A stretch of 64,000 bases of DNA from Prevotella sp. (GTDB lineage: Bacteria; Bacteroidota; Bacteroidia; Bacteroidales; Bacteroidaceae), in the NCBI GenBank assembly GCA_017478025.1, contig JAFVGZ010000027.1:124001-188000 (forward strand), given 5' to 3'. This document shows, piece by piece, positions 8,515-16,542 of the stretch. Position 1 is the first letter of the stretch; every line of letters starts with the position of its first letter. A program made the position numbers and the translations under genes. A model generated the notes under the pieces. The model made no database searches. It saw only the letters and a program-made list of their open reading frames with translations, and was not told the DNA's origin.

Positions 8515-8786
8515 CCTACACGATTGAGTTCTCCAAGGAGGCTGACCAGACGTTGCGCAAGTGGAAGAAGTCCAACCCCCAGCTCTTCAAGAAGGCGACG
8601 AAGATTCTGATGGACATCATGCAGCATCCCCGCACAGGTCTGGGCCACCCCGAAGCGCTTGTCGGAGGAAACGACGTGACCTATTCACGCCACATCACAG
8701 CCCATGACCGCATCATATACGACATCTACGACAACCGCGTCACGGTGCTTGTAATTCAAGCCGAGGAACATTACAACGACAAGTAA
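8511..8786 (+). CDS. YoeB/Txe family mRNA interferase toxin
   Basis: This 91-residue protein starts at the ATG overlapping the antitoxin stop; an upstream in-frame ATG at 8469 lies inside the antitoxin gene and is not used here. Family features are the N-terminal Y-T-I-E-F-S-K-E-A and helix K-A-T-K-I-L-M-D-I-M, the core 'L-V-G-G-N-D-V-T-Y-S-R-H-I' with the catalytic-type Arg, and the C-terminal E-E-H-Y with the conserved His/Tyr. YoeB toxins bind the ribosome and cut mRNA in the A site. Length is typical. Confidence 0.85.
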   Translation: MTYTIEFSKEADQTLRKWKKSNPQLFKKATKILMDIMQHPRTGLGHPEALVGGNDVTYSRHITAHDRIIYDIYDNRVTVLVIQAEEHYNDK

Positions 8787-9170
8787 TTTTTACCGCCCCA
8801 CCTCTTTACCCCTCAAACAAGTTAACCCCACAAATCCCGAATAACAAGTATAACAATCCCCCATGCCTCCGACCTCACTGACATATCGCCCCATGCAGAC
8901 CTCCTGCCTTCAATTAGGCAGCAGGGAGTGGAAGATAGCGGATGAGGAAAGGCCAGAAACAATCCATGGAGCCTGCATCAGTAACTTATACGGTGCAGGC
9001 TCCATGTTTTTTCTCTCCGTTTGTGGTGGCTATGCCGCGAATAATCCCTGCAGGATGTCATTTCTGACGGGCATTTCTTGCTGTTCCGCTTACCACTATA
9101 CTTGCCGTTAACCTGGACATATTCGGGTAAAATTTGATTTTTTTCTATTAATCATGCACGGATATGCTAA
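8787..9170. other. intergenic stretch with a hairpin of 13 bp
   Basis: No convincing gene lies here; an 82-codon frame at 8863-9111 has no family resemblance. The stretch contains a short hairpin (CTGCCT...AGGCAG, about 8907-8925), then a stem at 8965-8977 and 8994-9006 followed by six T. It could encode a small RNA of about 100-150 nt or simply hold the toxin operon terminator. Confidence 0.45.
8965..9012 (+). terminator. strong hairpin with T tract
   Basis: Perfect 13-bp arms (CATGGAGCCTGCA at 8965-8977 and its complement at 8994-9006) with a 16-base loop are followed by TTTTTT. This is an intrinsic terminator on the plus strand, about 180 bases after the YoeB stop. Confidence 0.75.
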
Positions 9171-9178
9171 CTTTTTTG

Positions 9179-9186
9179 TATTTTTG
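9179..9186 (+). promoter_or_regulatory. -7 promoter element TAttTTTG
   Basis: This matches the Bacteroidota -7 consensus and opens the structured non-coding stretch that ends at a hairpin plus T tract near 9518. No clear -33 TTTG is placed about 20 bases upstream. Confidence 0.55.
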
Positions 9187-9518
9187 CAGCAGATTTTAGG
9201 CTTGTAGCAATGATGCCCATTGAGGTGGGCGGAGCTGTAGGACTGGACACTACATAATGAAAAAGCATCACATAATGCTTTGTCAATTGGCTGATTGAAA
9301 CTACCACTCTCTATTATGTACCAAAGACAACGCAGATTATGATGCCACGGGTGTGCTATATGTATTCCCGTTGTGTGCGTGAAGGCTAGCCACGCCTTCA
9401 TAGCACACTTACGGGTGTATTAGCAATACGTTACGTGGGTATCACTCTGTTCGTCAGTACATAGGGCTGTGGTAGGTCTCAATCAGCAGACGGACAAAAG
9501 TGGATACCCACGTTTTTT
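9187..9518 (+). ncRNA. candidate structured RNA or long leader upstream of the BspA-like gene
   Basis: About 330 bases without a gene contain strong, nested complementarities. GTGTGCTAT (9351-9359) pairs with ATAGCACAC (9400-9408), enclosing TGAAGGC/GCCTTCA (9380-9386 / 9394-9400). ACGTGGGTATC (9433-9443) pairs with GATACCCACGT (9503-9513) around GTTCGTC/GACGGAC, and is followed directly by TTTTTT. With a promoter at its start and a terminator-like end it may be a free RNA, or an attenuating leader of the lipoprotein gene 106 bases downstream, for which I see no separate promoter. I could not match it to tmRNA, RNase P RNA or a known riboswitch. Confidence 0.55.
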
Positions 9519-9624
9519 GTTGTGTGGCTAATACAAACAAACTCAACTTTATAAATGACATGGAATAGGATAAACGTATTCTATTTCTACAAACTATGTT
9601 ACATACAAATTAAAACTAAAGACT

Positions 9625-11193
9625 ATGAAAGATTTTAGAACTTTTATGATGCTGATGCTAACACTAATGGCACAGACTTTATTTGTGGCCTGTGGTGGCG
9701 ACGATGATGACTCTACAGGTTTTGTTAACGAACAGATTACAATCGGTGATGATGGAAAAGCCTCTAATGGAGGCGTGTTCTCCAGTATTGATGACAAGAA
9801 TTTCTATCTTGATTACATCAAATATACAGTTACTGAAGGCCATCTTGCAGTTTCCGGTTATGACAAGTCTGGTTTTAAAGGGGAGGCTAGAATTGTCTCC
9901 AGTATTACGTACAAGGGAAATTTCTACGAAGTGTTAGAGATTGGAGATAAGGCTTTCTATGACTGCAAAGCCTTGGTTTCTATTTCTATTCCATCATGCG
10001 TTACGAGTATTGGTAAGTCTGCATTCCATAGTTGTTATGGTATTACTAATGTAACTATCCCCAACAATGTTACAAAAATCGGTGATTATGCGTTTGCTTA
10101 CTGCTATGGCTTAGTTTCCATTTCTATTCCAACAAGTGTTACGGAGATTGGCGAAAATGCTTTCATAGAGTGCAATGCGTTAACATCAATGGATATTAAA
10201 GATCTATCTGCATGGTGCAAAATTAATTTCCACAACTATCACTCTAATCCTTTAGCGCTTATACATCACTTGTATGTGAATGGTAAGGAAGTAGAAGATT
10301 TAATTATTCCAGACGGTGTAACAGGAATAAGTAGTTATGCATTCACACAATGCAACTACCTGAATTCTATTACGATTAACAAAAATGTAACTTTTATCGG
10401 CGATCATGCATTCTCTGGCTGTAGTGGCTTAACTACAATTACTGTTGAAGATGGCAATCCGAACTATGACTCAAGAGATAATTGTAATGCCATTATAGAG
10501 AAATCAACTAACACATTACTTGTAGGGTGTTCCAATACTGTTATTCCATTCAATGTTACCAGGATCGGATATTATGCATTTGAGGGCAGCAAACATTTAG
10601 GAAATTCTTTTACAATTCCCGCTAATGTGACCTCAATAGGATATAATGCATTTCTAGGATGTGATGGTTTGACCTCTCTCCGTATTGAAGATTCTGAACA
10701 AGAGTTGGAACTAGTAAACATTGGTTTACCTTACTCTTTGACAACACTCTATATTGGAAGAAATTTCACATTTCAAAATGGACATTATGACTATATGCCG
10801 TTCTCTCATCATGATCAATTAGAGTCCCTTACTTTTGGCAGTGGATGTACGGAAATTCCATCTAATGCTTTTGCGTACTGTAGCAGGTTGACTACTTTGA
10901 ACTTTCCTAATTCGATAACTTCCATTGGAGATCAAGCTTTTGAAGGCTGTAGTAACTTGACAACCATAACCTTTCCGAGTCGATTAGCTTATATAAACAG
11001 ATGGGCATTTATGGGTTGCGATAAAATAACAGCCATACACTGCATAGGAACAACACCTTCACAAGTTAATAGTGGAACAACCTTTGACTATATAATATAT
11101 GATAAAGCTACGCTATACGTTCCTCGAGGTTCCGTTGGAGCATATAAAGCTTCGGAGCCTTGGAGATATTTTATTAACATTATAGAAGAATGA
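9625..11193 (+). CDS. BspA-like leucine-rich repeat lipoprotein
   Basis: This 522-residue surface lipoprotein has a signal peptide ending in the lipobox L-F-V-A-C at residues 20-24, followed by G-G-D-D-D-D, the acidic Bacteroidota signal for export of lipoproteins to the outer surface. From about residue 95 it is built of 23-residue LRR_5 (BspA / Treponema type) repeats of the form I-G-x-x-A-F-x-x-C-x-x-L-x-x-I-x-I-P-x-x-V-T, at least ten copies. The C-terminus reads Y-V-P-R-G-S-V-G-A-Y-K-A-S-E-P-W, typical of these proteins. BspA homologues bind host matrix proteins or other cells; adhesion is inferred. The gene is more AT-rich than its neighbours, which may indicate transfer. Confidence 0.92.
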   Translation: MKDFRTFMMLMLTLMAQTLFVACGGDDDDSTGFVNEQITIGDDGKASNGGVFSSIDDKNFYLDYIKYTVTEGHLAVSGYDKSGFKGEARIVSSITYKGNFYEVLEIGDKAFYDCKALVSISIPSCVTSIGKSAFHSCYGITNVTIPNNVTKIGDYAFAYCYGLVSISIPTSVTEIGENAFIECNALTSMDIKDLSAWCKINFHNYHSNPLALIHHLYVNGKEVEDLIIPDGVTGISSYAFTQCNYLNSITINKNVTFIGDHAFSGCSGLTTITVEDGNPNYDSRDNCNAIIEKSTNTLLVGCSNTVIPFNVTRIGYYAFEGSKHLGNSFTIPANVTSIGYNAFLGCDGLTSLRIEDSEQELELVNIGLPYSLTTLYIGRNFTFQNGHYDYMPFSHHDQLESLTFGSGCTEIPSNAFAYCSRLTTLNFPNSITSIGDQAFEGCSNLTTITFPSRLAYINRWAFMGCDKITAIHCIGTTPSQVNSGTTFDYIIYDKATLYVPRGSVGAYKASEPWRYFINIIEE

Positions 11194-11246
11194 ACTACTA
11201 CGGATAGGCGTATCTAATAATGGATATTCTTGAAAGATCGGTGAAC

Positions 11247-11279
11247 TGAGCCTGCGATATAAAGTGGGCTCATTTTTTA
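11247..11279 (+). terminator. terminator after the BspA-like gene
   Basis: TGAGCC (11247-11252) pairs with GGCTCA (11267-11272), followed by TTTTTT, about 55 bases after the stop codon. Confidence 0.7.
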
Positions 11280-11294
11280 TGTTTCTCAAATAGC

Positions 11295-11641
11295 TCAAGA
11301 ATCCATTGTCTTTTGTATGCAAGCGTGCCTAAGGGCAGAGTAGGGTACGAAGATAGCGGGCACCTCGCTCAACGGCACACCCCTCACGTCCCTTTCCTCA
11401 TCATCAGCGGCTATCAGCCCTGGCTCCTTAGTCGCTTCAAGCGAGACAGTGGGCAATGCTTGCTGGTGACTCTTGCACTTTGATGCCACGTTTCTCGTAA
11501 TGACCTTCATCCAAGGCTCGGCCCACCTGACATCACGCAGCCTGTCAAACGAAAGTCTGTGGGACTCACAATCACCGCCTCATCCACCTCACGTTGCTTA
11601 CGAATCAGGCATTGTTTGATGACATCTTTACTGACACTCAT
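11295..11641 (-). pseudogene. possible decayed gene remnant
   Basis: On the minus strand an ATG at 11641 opens a frame of about 42 codons (S-K-D-V-I-K-Q-C-L-I-R-K-Q-R-E-V-D-E) that ends early. A second frame of 71 codons (11510-11295) follows in a different register. The first stretch resembles the N-terminus of the AAA ATPases with a DUF4143 domain that are abundant in Bacteroidota, which run to about 400 residues, so this would be a heavily deleted relic. The assignment rests on a short stretch and is tentative. No signal peptide or other domain is visible. Confidence 0.3.
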
Positions 11642-12402
11642 ATAAACTATATTTAATAAGAATCACACAATTTTATTAAGTTAGATTTAAAAAGTTAGGC
11701 ATTTTCTATCAAACAAAATTAATAAACACTGATTTTTTGCATTATTTTCACACTTTTTTTATCGCAAAGTTTAAGTGAAACAACCAAATTTTAACGGAAA
11801 AAGGTTATTGGACTAACCGATTTTTCGTGAATATCGGTTACTGCAATGAACGATTTGGGGCTTTGAGGTATTGGGGGCTTTTTGGTTTCTCTTGCCTCAT
11901 ACTGCACGGTTCCTTCATATAAAATGCTCGCTGATTACGTCCCTTCCCGCTACGGGGGAAGCCAGAGGGGGGCTGGGGGAATGTTGTTTTTGTCCTATCA
12001 TGGCAAAAGGCCCGCGATGATGTCGGGATTGCATCGCGGAGAGATGGAGTTGATATTGCGATGTAATAGACCTGCTTTTACCGGGTAAAAGACCTACTAT
12101 TACCGAGTAAAAGACCTGCTATTAGAGGGTGAAAGACCTGCTTTTGCAACGACCTGAATATGTGAGGGTTACAAAGGCGTTTTTCGGGTGTTTCCGCTTG
12201 GAGTGTTTCGCCGTTATCGGTGCTGCGTGCAGCAGGAGGGCGGGCAACCGCATTAGTTTTGTGCTATCAAGGGGGGCAATATGATGTAACTGCAACATAT
12301 TTAGACAATGACCCCATTGGTTGTGTCAGATTATCCAAGTGTATCTCAGGTGGTGATGTAATGTTACGTATTACAGTGCGCCCTGCGCCTCCGAAACCTG
12401 AA
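11642..12402. other. 760-base intergenic region with a G-rich module and a 22-bp array
   Basis: No gene is supported here. The first 200 bases are AT-rich. At about 11940-11980 lies a copy of the C-rich/G-rich module (on the minus strand AGCCCCC...TTCCCCC followed by a short loop and GGGAAGGGA). The array of four 22-bp units is at 12063-12150. Short open frames at 11882 and 12220 have no family resemblance. Confidence 0.6.
12063..12150. repeat. four tandem 22-bp units, core TAAAAGACCTGCTATTA
   Basis: Four units of exactly 22 bp (12063, 12085, 12107, 12129) share the core GTRAWAGACCTRCTWTTA, followed by a variable tetramer (for example CCGG, CCGA, GAGG). The same family recurs at 23760-23847 (opposite orientation) and 40756-40843 (mixed orientation), each time with four units. 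Confidence 0.9.
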
Positions 12403-14406
12403 CTATTCCGAAAAATCAAACGTCAGCTGCACGGCTTTCTGGGGGGCGGAGTCGGTAGGGGTACTGCTGGGGCTGAACTCCTGCAGGGAGGCTGAGATGG
12501 TGGCCTGGAGACGCTCGTAGTGATAACGGCGGAAGCCGGTGAGCTGGGCAGCCTGTGAGTGCAGGGACTTATACCAGGAAAGGAGTTTGCCGCAGGTGGG
12601 CAGATGATGCCGGCTGTTACAGTATTCAGCAAGTGTGCGGCAGCGCTTCAGGAACTGGAAATCACGCTCGCAGGTGGGATAGTCGTTAGGACTGATGTCT
12701 GACATAGCCTGCTGAAATCTCTGTAGTTCTTCGTCGGTGACACTCTTTATCTTGTTATATTTCCTGAGAGTGTAGTGCAGTGTCTGCTCTATGCCCTCCC
12801 TGCCCGTTGAGAAAGGCCACCTGCCATATTCCTTCAGGAAGCGGCGCATGCTGCGTATCGCTCCATCGACAGTGAGCGGCGAGGGCCAGAACTGCGGAGG
12901 ATACTGGCGGTCAAAGAGCCCGACGTAGTAGCGGCTCACCTCCGATTCGGGCTGAGCCTCATCCTTCTTCTCATTGACATCAATATAGAACATCAGCCGA
13001 CGTGTACTGACGGCGATGTAGATGCTTGTGTTGCAGCTCTTCATGGTTGTGGCATTCCTATGCTCCATCATCTGCCGGCACAGCGTCTCTGCCTTCACCG
13101 GCTCAGCGCTGTTCTCCAGAAGATGCACTGCCAAGTCGCCCAATGCGCCGGCAAACCGTTTCCACTCCTTGAGCTGATAGGTGGACTTGCTGCCTATGGC
13201 CTCGAAGCGCTCATCGCGCAGCATGTAGTTGCGCACGAACGAGCTCTCGGTGTGATGGTCATCGGGATGCAGCTGGCGAAACTCGTCGTAGATGTCGTTG
13301 ACGGTCATCGCCCGACCTTTGCGCTGCAAAATGCGATATATCTCCTCTGCATAGTTGATGCGGTTGGCGCGGAATATGATGTCGTCGTCCTCTGTCTCCA
13401 CCCCTTCAAACTGTGGCAGCACTTCCCTCAGAATACCTATGACGGCCTGATGCTCTGCCTCGCCGTGCTTATGCGTGAAGTATGGAGTGACGATGTCCTG
13501 CAGCGGCATGCGGCTGTCCGAGATGCGCTGCAGGGAGAACTCATGGCCCACGACGGCCAGCGCATTCTCAAAAGAAAAGCAGCTAAGGCTCTTGTCATAG
13601 CTGAAGAGCACGTCGGGCTTCTGCCAAGGCGTATCGGCATTGAGCCTGGTATTGGCCCTGCGCCCGTCAGAACGCAGAGAAACGATATGGTGCAACGTCA
13701 TCTGGCTGATGATGGCCAGCGCGGCATAGGAGTCGATGTCGTCCAGATGTTCCTTCTGCCGAAGCTCGTCCCAGTGTATTATCTCCTCTGTCAGCAACGG
13801 CTGATGCATAAACCCTGTGGCCTCCCAACGCTCTTCGCTCCACACCATCCCCGCATCGGCGGCGCGGACGACACTCATGGAGCCCAGCTGGCGCACTCTT
13901 TCACGCGTCATACCGTATTCCCGGCCTATCAAGTCAAACCGCCGGTGGCCTCCCACGATGCCGTTGGCCAGCGCAAAAACCTGAGAGTTTCGCTCCATAG
14001 TGTGCCGGAAATAGCGACAGGCGATGAAGAGCACGGGGAAACGACCTTCTGACTTCATGAACGAAGCAACGAAGGATTGCTCCCCATCCGTAAGGAAGGG
14101 ATAGTCAATGGCTATCAGCCTTTCCCATATTCCCTCCTGCTGACCGTTGATGATAGCCCGGTATTCCTGATAGAAAGCCTCAAGGAACCGGAAGACATGC
14201 TCTACTGTCATGTGTCCGGCACCCCGCCATTTGTATATGAGCGAAGGGTAGTTCAGATAGTCCTCAGCCTGCCTGTAGTTCCTGATATTTTTTACGATGA
14301 GGTTTCTTACTCTTGCATCGACAATGTCCGCTACCATGTGTTGGAATACATGCTGCAAGAGTCGGTCATTTTGCTGATTCTGAGGAGATAAAGAAAAACT
14401 GTTCAT
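12403..14406 (-). CDS. large DNA-binding protein with sigma-70 region 4-like and HARE-HTH-like domains
   Basis: I do not recognise this 667-residue protein as a named family. Around residues 155-180 it has F-D-L-I-G-R-E-Y-G-M-T-R-E-R-V-R-Q-L, a close match to the sigma-70 region 4 helix-turn-helix that reads the -35 (here -33) promoter element. Around 370-425 (R-I-L-Q-R-K-G-R-A-M-T-V-N-D-I-Y ending in F-E-A-I-G-S-K-S-T-Y-Q-L) it resembles the HARE/HB1 winged helix. No region 2 is visible, so it is not a complete sigma factor. The ends are helical and without known motifs. A regulator that competes for or modifies promoter recognition is plausible but inferred. It is preceded by DUF4298 on the same strand. 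Confidence 0.6.
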   Translation of the reverse strand: MNSFSLSPQNQQNDRLLQHVFQHMVADIVDARVRNLIVKNIRNYRQAEDYLNYPSLIYKWRGAGHMTVEHVFRFLEAFYQEYRAIINGQQEGIWERLIAIDYPFLTDGEQSFVASFMKSEGRFPVLFIACRYFRHTMERNSQVFALANGIVGGHRRFDLIGREYGMTRERVRQLGSMSVVRAADAGMVWSEERWEATGFMHQPLLTEEIIHWDELRQKEHLDDIDSYAALAIISQMTLHHIVSLRSDGRRANTRLNADTPWQKPDVLFSYDKSLSCFSFENALAVVGHEFSLQRISDSRMPLQDIVTPYFTHKHGEAEHQAVIGILREVLPQFEGVETEDDDIIFRANRINYAEEIYRILQRKGRAMTVNDIYDEFRQLHPDDHHTESSFVRNYMLRDERFEAIGSKSTYQLKEWKRFAGALGDLAVHLLENSAEPVKAETLCRQMMEHRNATTMKSCNTSIYIAVSTRRLMFYIDVNEKKDEAQPESEVSRYYVGLFDRQYPPQFWPSPLTVDGAIRSMRRFLKEYGRWPFSTGREGIEQTLHYTLRKYNKIKSVTDEELQRFQQAMSDISPNDYPTCERDFQFLKRCRTLAEYCNSRHHLPTCGKLLSWYKSLHSQAAQLTGFRRYHYERLQATISASLQEFSPSSTPTDSAPQKAVQLTFDFSE

Positions 14407-14498
14407 ACAAATAGGGTCTTTAACGGTTTTGATTCAAACTTTGGCGTTCGTATAGGGAAATAGAGAGTTCTTTTGGGGCTTAGAGAATATGCTGCGTT

Positions 14499-14789
14499 TT
14501 ACTTTGAGGCGAGTTCCTTTATCCTCTCCGCCAGTTCCCGATGGTCCGCGAGGAGGTTCCACAGGCCGTCTTCAGAGAGGACACCGCGCTTAAGGGTGGC
14601 GGGCAGTAGGCCGGCCTCATCGTCGGCAAAGTCGTTTTTCCACTCATCGCTGCCGTAATATGCATTGAGGGCGGCGAGGTCAACTTGCACGGCGGCGTAG
14701 TTCCTGAGAGCTGCCGAGAGCTCCGTCAGCGCAGCAGAAGCACGCTCCATCGACTGCTCCATTTTGGTAATCCTTTCTGTTTGTTCCAT
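14499..14789 (-). CDS. DUF4298 domain protein
   Basis: This 96-residue cytosolic protein matches DUF4298: an N-terminal coiled coil (R-I-T-K-M-E-Q-S-M-E-R-A) followed by A-L-N-A-Y-Y-G-S-D-E-W and the C-terminal L-K-R-G-V-L-S-E-D-G-L-W-N-L-L. Function is unknown. It lies 92 bases upstream of the two-HTH protein on the same strand and may share its transcript. Confidence 0.85.
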   Translation of the reverse strand: MEQTERITKMEQSMERASAALTELSAALRNYAAVQVDLAALNAYYGSDEWKNDFADDEAGLLPATLKRGVLSEDGLWNLLADHRELAERIKELASK

Positions 14790-14895
14790 AGTTCACATCG
14801 TTTCAGGTTTCGGAAATAGGTTGTTCGATATGGTGTAACAACTCCTGCGCAGGTTATGAGCGCCCACATTCCCCTGTGCGGAATTGGCTGATTCC

Positions 14896-15240
14896 TTAGT
14901 CAGGCATAATGGGCACCCACAGGTGGCGGTTCATATCCACATGGCCGTTGGGCTTGAACAGTACGCCTTCTGCCTCCAGCAGGGGTCGGTGGAGGCTCCA
15001 TCCCGGGGCGGTGCGCCCTTCTTTGTTGACCACACGATGGCAGGGCAGCTGCTCCGCGCCGGGCGTATATCTCAAGGTGCGCCCCACCATGCGCGAGTGG
15101 CTGGGCCATCCCGCGAGGGCGGCAATGTGTCCGTAGGTGGTAACGCGGCCGCGAGGTATCTGAGCAACGATATTCAGCACATCGTCGCAAAACACGCGTG
15201 CCTGCTCTGGCGACATCTTGTCAGGATAGTCTTTCATCAA
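14896..15240 (-). CDS. MGMT-family methylguanine-DNA methyltransferase (DNA-binding domain only)
   Basis: This 114-residue protein corresponds to the C-terminal domain of O6-alkylguanine transferases. It has the helix-turn-helix region G-R-V-T-T-Y-G-H-I-A, the 'arginine finger' R-M-V-G-R-T-L, and the active-site L-P-C-H-R-V-V with the nucleophilic Cys present. It is therefore not an alkyltransferase-like protein, in which that Cys is replaced by Trp. The N-terminal ribonuclease-like domain of Ada/Ogt is absent. It lies 57 bases after the AlkD-type gene on the same strand, suggesting a small alkylation-repair group. Confidence 0.85.
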   Translation of the reverse strand: MMKDYPDKMSPEQARVFCDDVLNIVAQIPRGRVTTYGHIAALAGWPSHSRMVGRTLRYTPGAEQLPCHRVVNKEGRTAPGWSLHRPLLEAEGVLFKPNGHVDMNRHLWVPIMPD

Positions 15241-15297
15241 CGGGACATTCTTTTAGGAGTGTTATAAATAACGTCATGTGAGGCATCACGGTGGGAA

Positions 15298-16182
15298 TTA
15301 GCATGCGCCGGTCCTGATGCTCATCCACTCTTTTCGCTCTGCCTCGGGCATCTTTTCGATGGCATAGCGCAGGGCGGTGCGTGGCATCTCGTGTGCATGT
15401 CGGCGCAGGAAGTCGCGCAGCAGGTCCATAGAGCAGCGCTTTCCCATCTCGCGGAGCATCCATCCCACGGCCTTGTGCATCAGGTCGTGGGGGTGGTGCA
15501 GGTGTATCTCAGCATAGCGCAGGCACCACGAGGGGTCGCCCACCTGCGATGTCTTCCATGTGCAGACGATGCTCATGCGCTGACGCCATAGGCAGGAGCT
15601 CGCAGCAAGGTCGTCGAGCACCTTTGTTTTGTAATCCTTACCGCCTAAATATGACGGCAGCGTGAGCCAATGGCCGAGTATCTTGGGGGCTGAGAGGTCC
15701 ACCAGATCCCAGTTGTTAGCGTGGTCAGCGTACTGCAGGTAGAGCTTTAGGATTTCGTCGCGCCCTCTGATGGCAGCCTCATCGTTCTCCAATCGCCTGG
15801 TCGAGAACCTCTCAAACCTTGATACGAGTATCAACAGACCGCACAATCTCACCTCATGCCAGCGGTTCGTCAGCAATGCCGGCACATCGTCCAAGGGGAA
15901 ATCCCTCGCTGCAAGGCGCACCACCTCGCGCGTCTGCGGCACCTTCAGCCCCAGGAACTCATCGCCCTCGCCATACTCGCCCGGGCCTGTCTTGAAGAAA
16001 CGCATCAGCACCTGCCGCTGCTCATCATTGCGCAGCGACTCCATGTAGGCTATAACATCAGCCGCCTCAGCGCCGCGCAGCGTGTCATCCCCACCGTCAG
16101 GGACACACCGCCACAACACATCACCACCGCCAACGGCAGCCTCATCATCCGACTCAACTATGTCATGATTACTGAGTTTCAT
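15298..16182 (-). CDS. AlkD-like DNA alkylation repair protein with a FeoA-like N-terminus
   Basis: Residues from about 44 onward form an AlkD-type HEAT-repeat alkylpurine glycosylase: F-F-K-T-G-P-G-E-Y-G-E-G-D-E-F-L-G, W-H-E-V-R-L-C-G-L-L, N-N-W-D-L-V-D-L-S-A-P and H-D-L-M-H-K-A-V-G-W-M-L-R-E-M-G. These enzymes remove bulky or charged N-alkyl bases. The first 40 residues do not belong to AlkD. They begin M-K-L-S-N-H-D-I-V-E-S and A-V-G-G, like the first residues of FeoA here (M-K-L-S-N-L-D-I-G-E-S...A-V-G-G), and 31 of the first 34 bases are identical to feoAB. The 5' end thus appears to be a copied feoAB start fused to alkD. The methyltransferase follows. Confidence 0.85.
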   Translation of the reverse strand: MKLSNHDIVESDDEAAVGGGDVLWRCVPDGGDDTLRGAEAADVIAYMESLRNDEQRQVLMRFFKTGPGEYGEGDEFLGLKVPQTREVVRLAARDFPLDDVPALLTNRWHEVRLCGLLILVSRFERFSTRRLENDEAAIRGRDEILKLYLQYADHANNWDLVDLSAPKILGHWLTLPSYLGGKDYKTKVLDDLAASSCLWRQRMSIVCTWKTSQVGDPSWCLRYAEIHLHHPHDLMHKAVGWMLREMGKRCSMDLLRDFLRRHAHEMPRTALRYAIEKMPEAERKEWMSIRTGAC

Positions 16183-16252
16183 ATACTTTTGGCTCTTTCG
16201 CTGAATGGATTTACGCCCTCAATTACTCTTTACTCATATTGGTAACCGCCTG

Positions 16253-16260
16253 CAAAGTTA
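16253..16260 (-). promoter_or_regulatory. -7 promoter element of the AlkD-like gene
   Basis: TAacTTTG on the minus strand, 71 bases before the ATG. Its surroundings (GCAAAGTTA) are similar to those of the feoAB promoter, which fits the copied 5' end, although the match is largely the promoter consensus itself. Confidence 0.55.
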
Positions 16261-16400
16261 ATCAAATAACTTGTAATTCTACTATCATACCCAAAAAAAC
16301 TTTCTCCACCGTCGTCTTTCTTGCCCTCTATGCAGGCTGGTTATGCAGGCTGGTTTGCGTTAATTCTCCGTAAAATGTGCGGAGTTTTCAGTTTTTTTTG

Positions 16401-16408
16401 TAACTTTG
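16401..16408 (+). promoter_or_regulatory. -7 promoter element of the RND efflux operon
   Basis: TAACTTTG stands about 135 bases before the adaptor ATG; the leader between them is largely filled by the four-unit repeat at 16442-16530. Confidence 0.6.
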
Positions 16409-16441
16409 CACACAATAGTATATCATACTATCCCCTACACA

Positions 16442-16530
16442 AACAGTATTATCTCTCCCATAGTAACAAGGATTATCCCTCCATAATAACTAGGATTATC
16501 CCTTATATTAACGAATTTTATCCCTCACAC
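16442..16530. repeat. four tandem units of 22-23 bp in the efflux-operon leader
   Basis: Units at 16442, 16464, 16487 and 16509 share TAACNAGGATTATCCCT, with the first and last more diverged. The array lies between the promoter and the adaptor start and ends 12 bases before the ATG. The same unit number and period occur at several other loci with different sequences. Confidence 0.8.
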
Positions 16531-16542
16531 TAACCATAGAAA

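Noticed and set aside
8880-8965. Possible cobalamin-type riboswitch (GACCTCCTGCC and GGATGAGGAAAGGCCAG)
   Set aside because: Some words resemble B12 riboswitch boxes but order and spacing are wrong and no B12-related gene follows.
8863-9111. 82-codon plus-strand frame after the YoeB gene
   Set aside because: It runs through the terminator hairpin and has no recognisable features.
12063-12150. Possible CRISPR array
   Set aside because: Units are contiguous 22-mers with no unique spacers of constant length, and no cas genes are in the window.
13060-14052. 330-codon plus-strand open frame
   Set aside because: Antisense to the two-HTH protein; no signal, motif or promoter.
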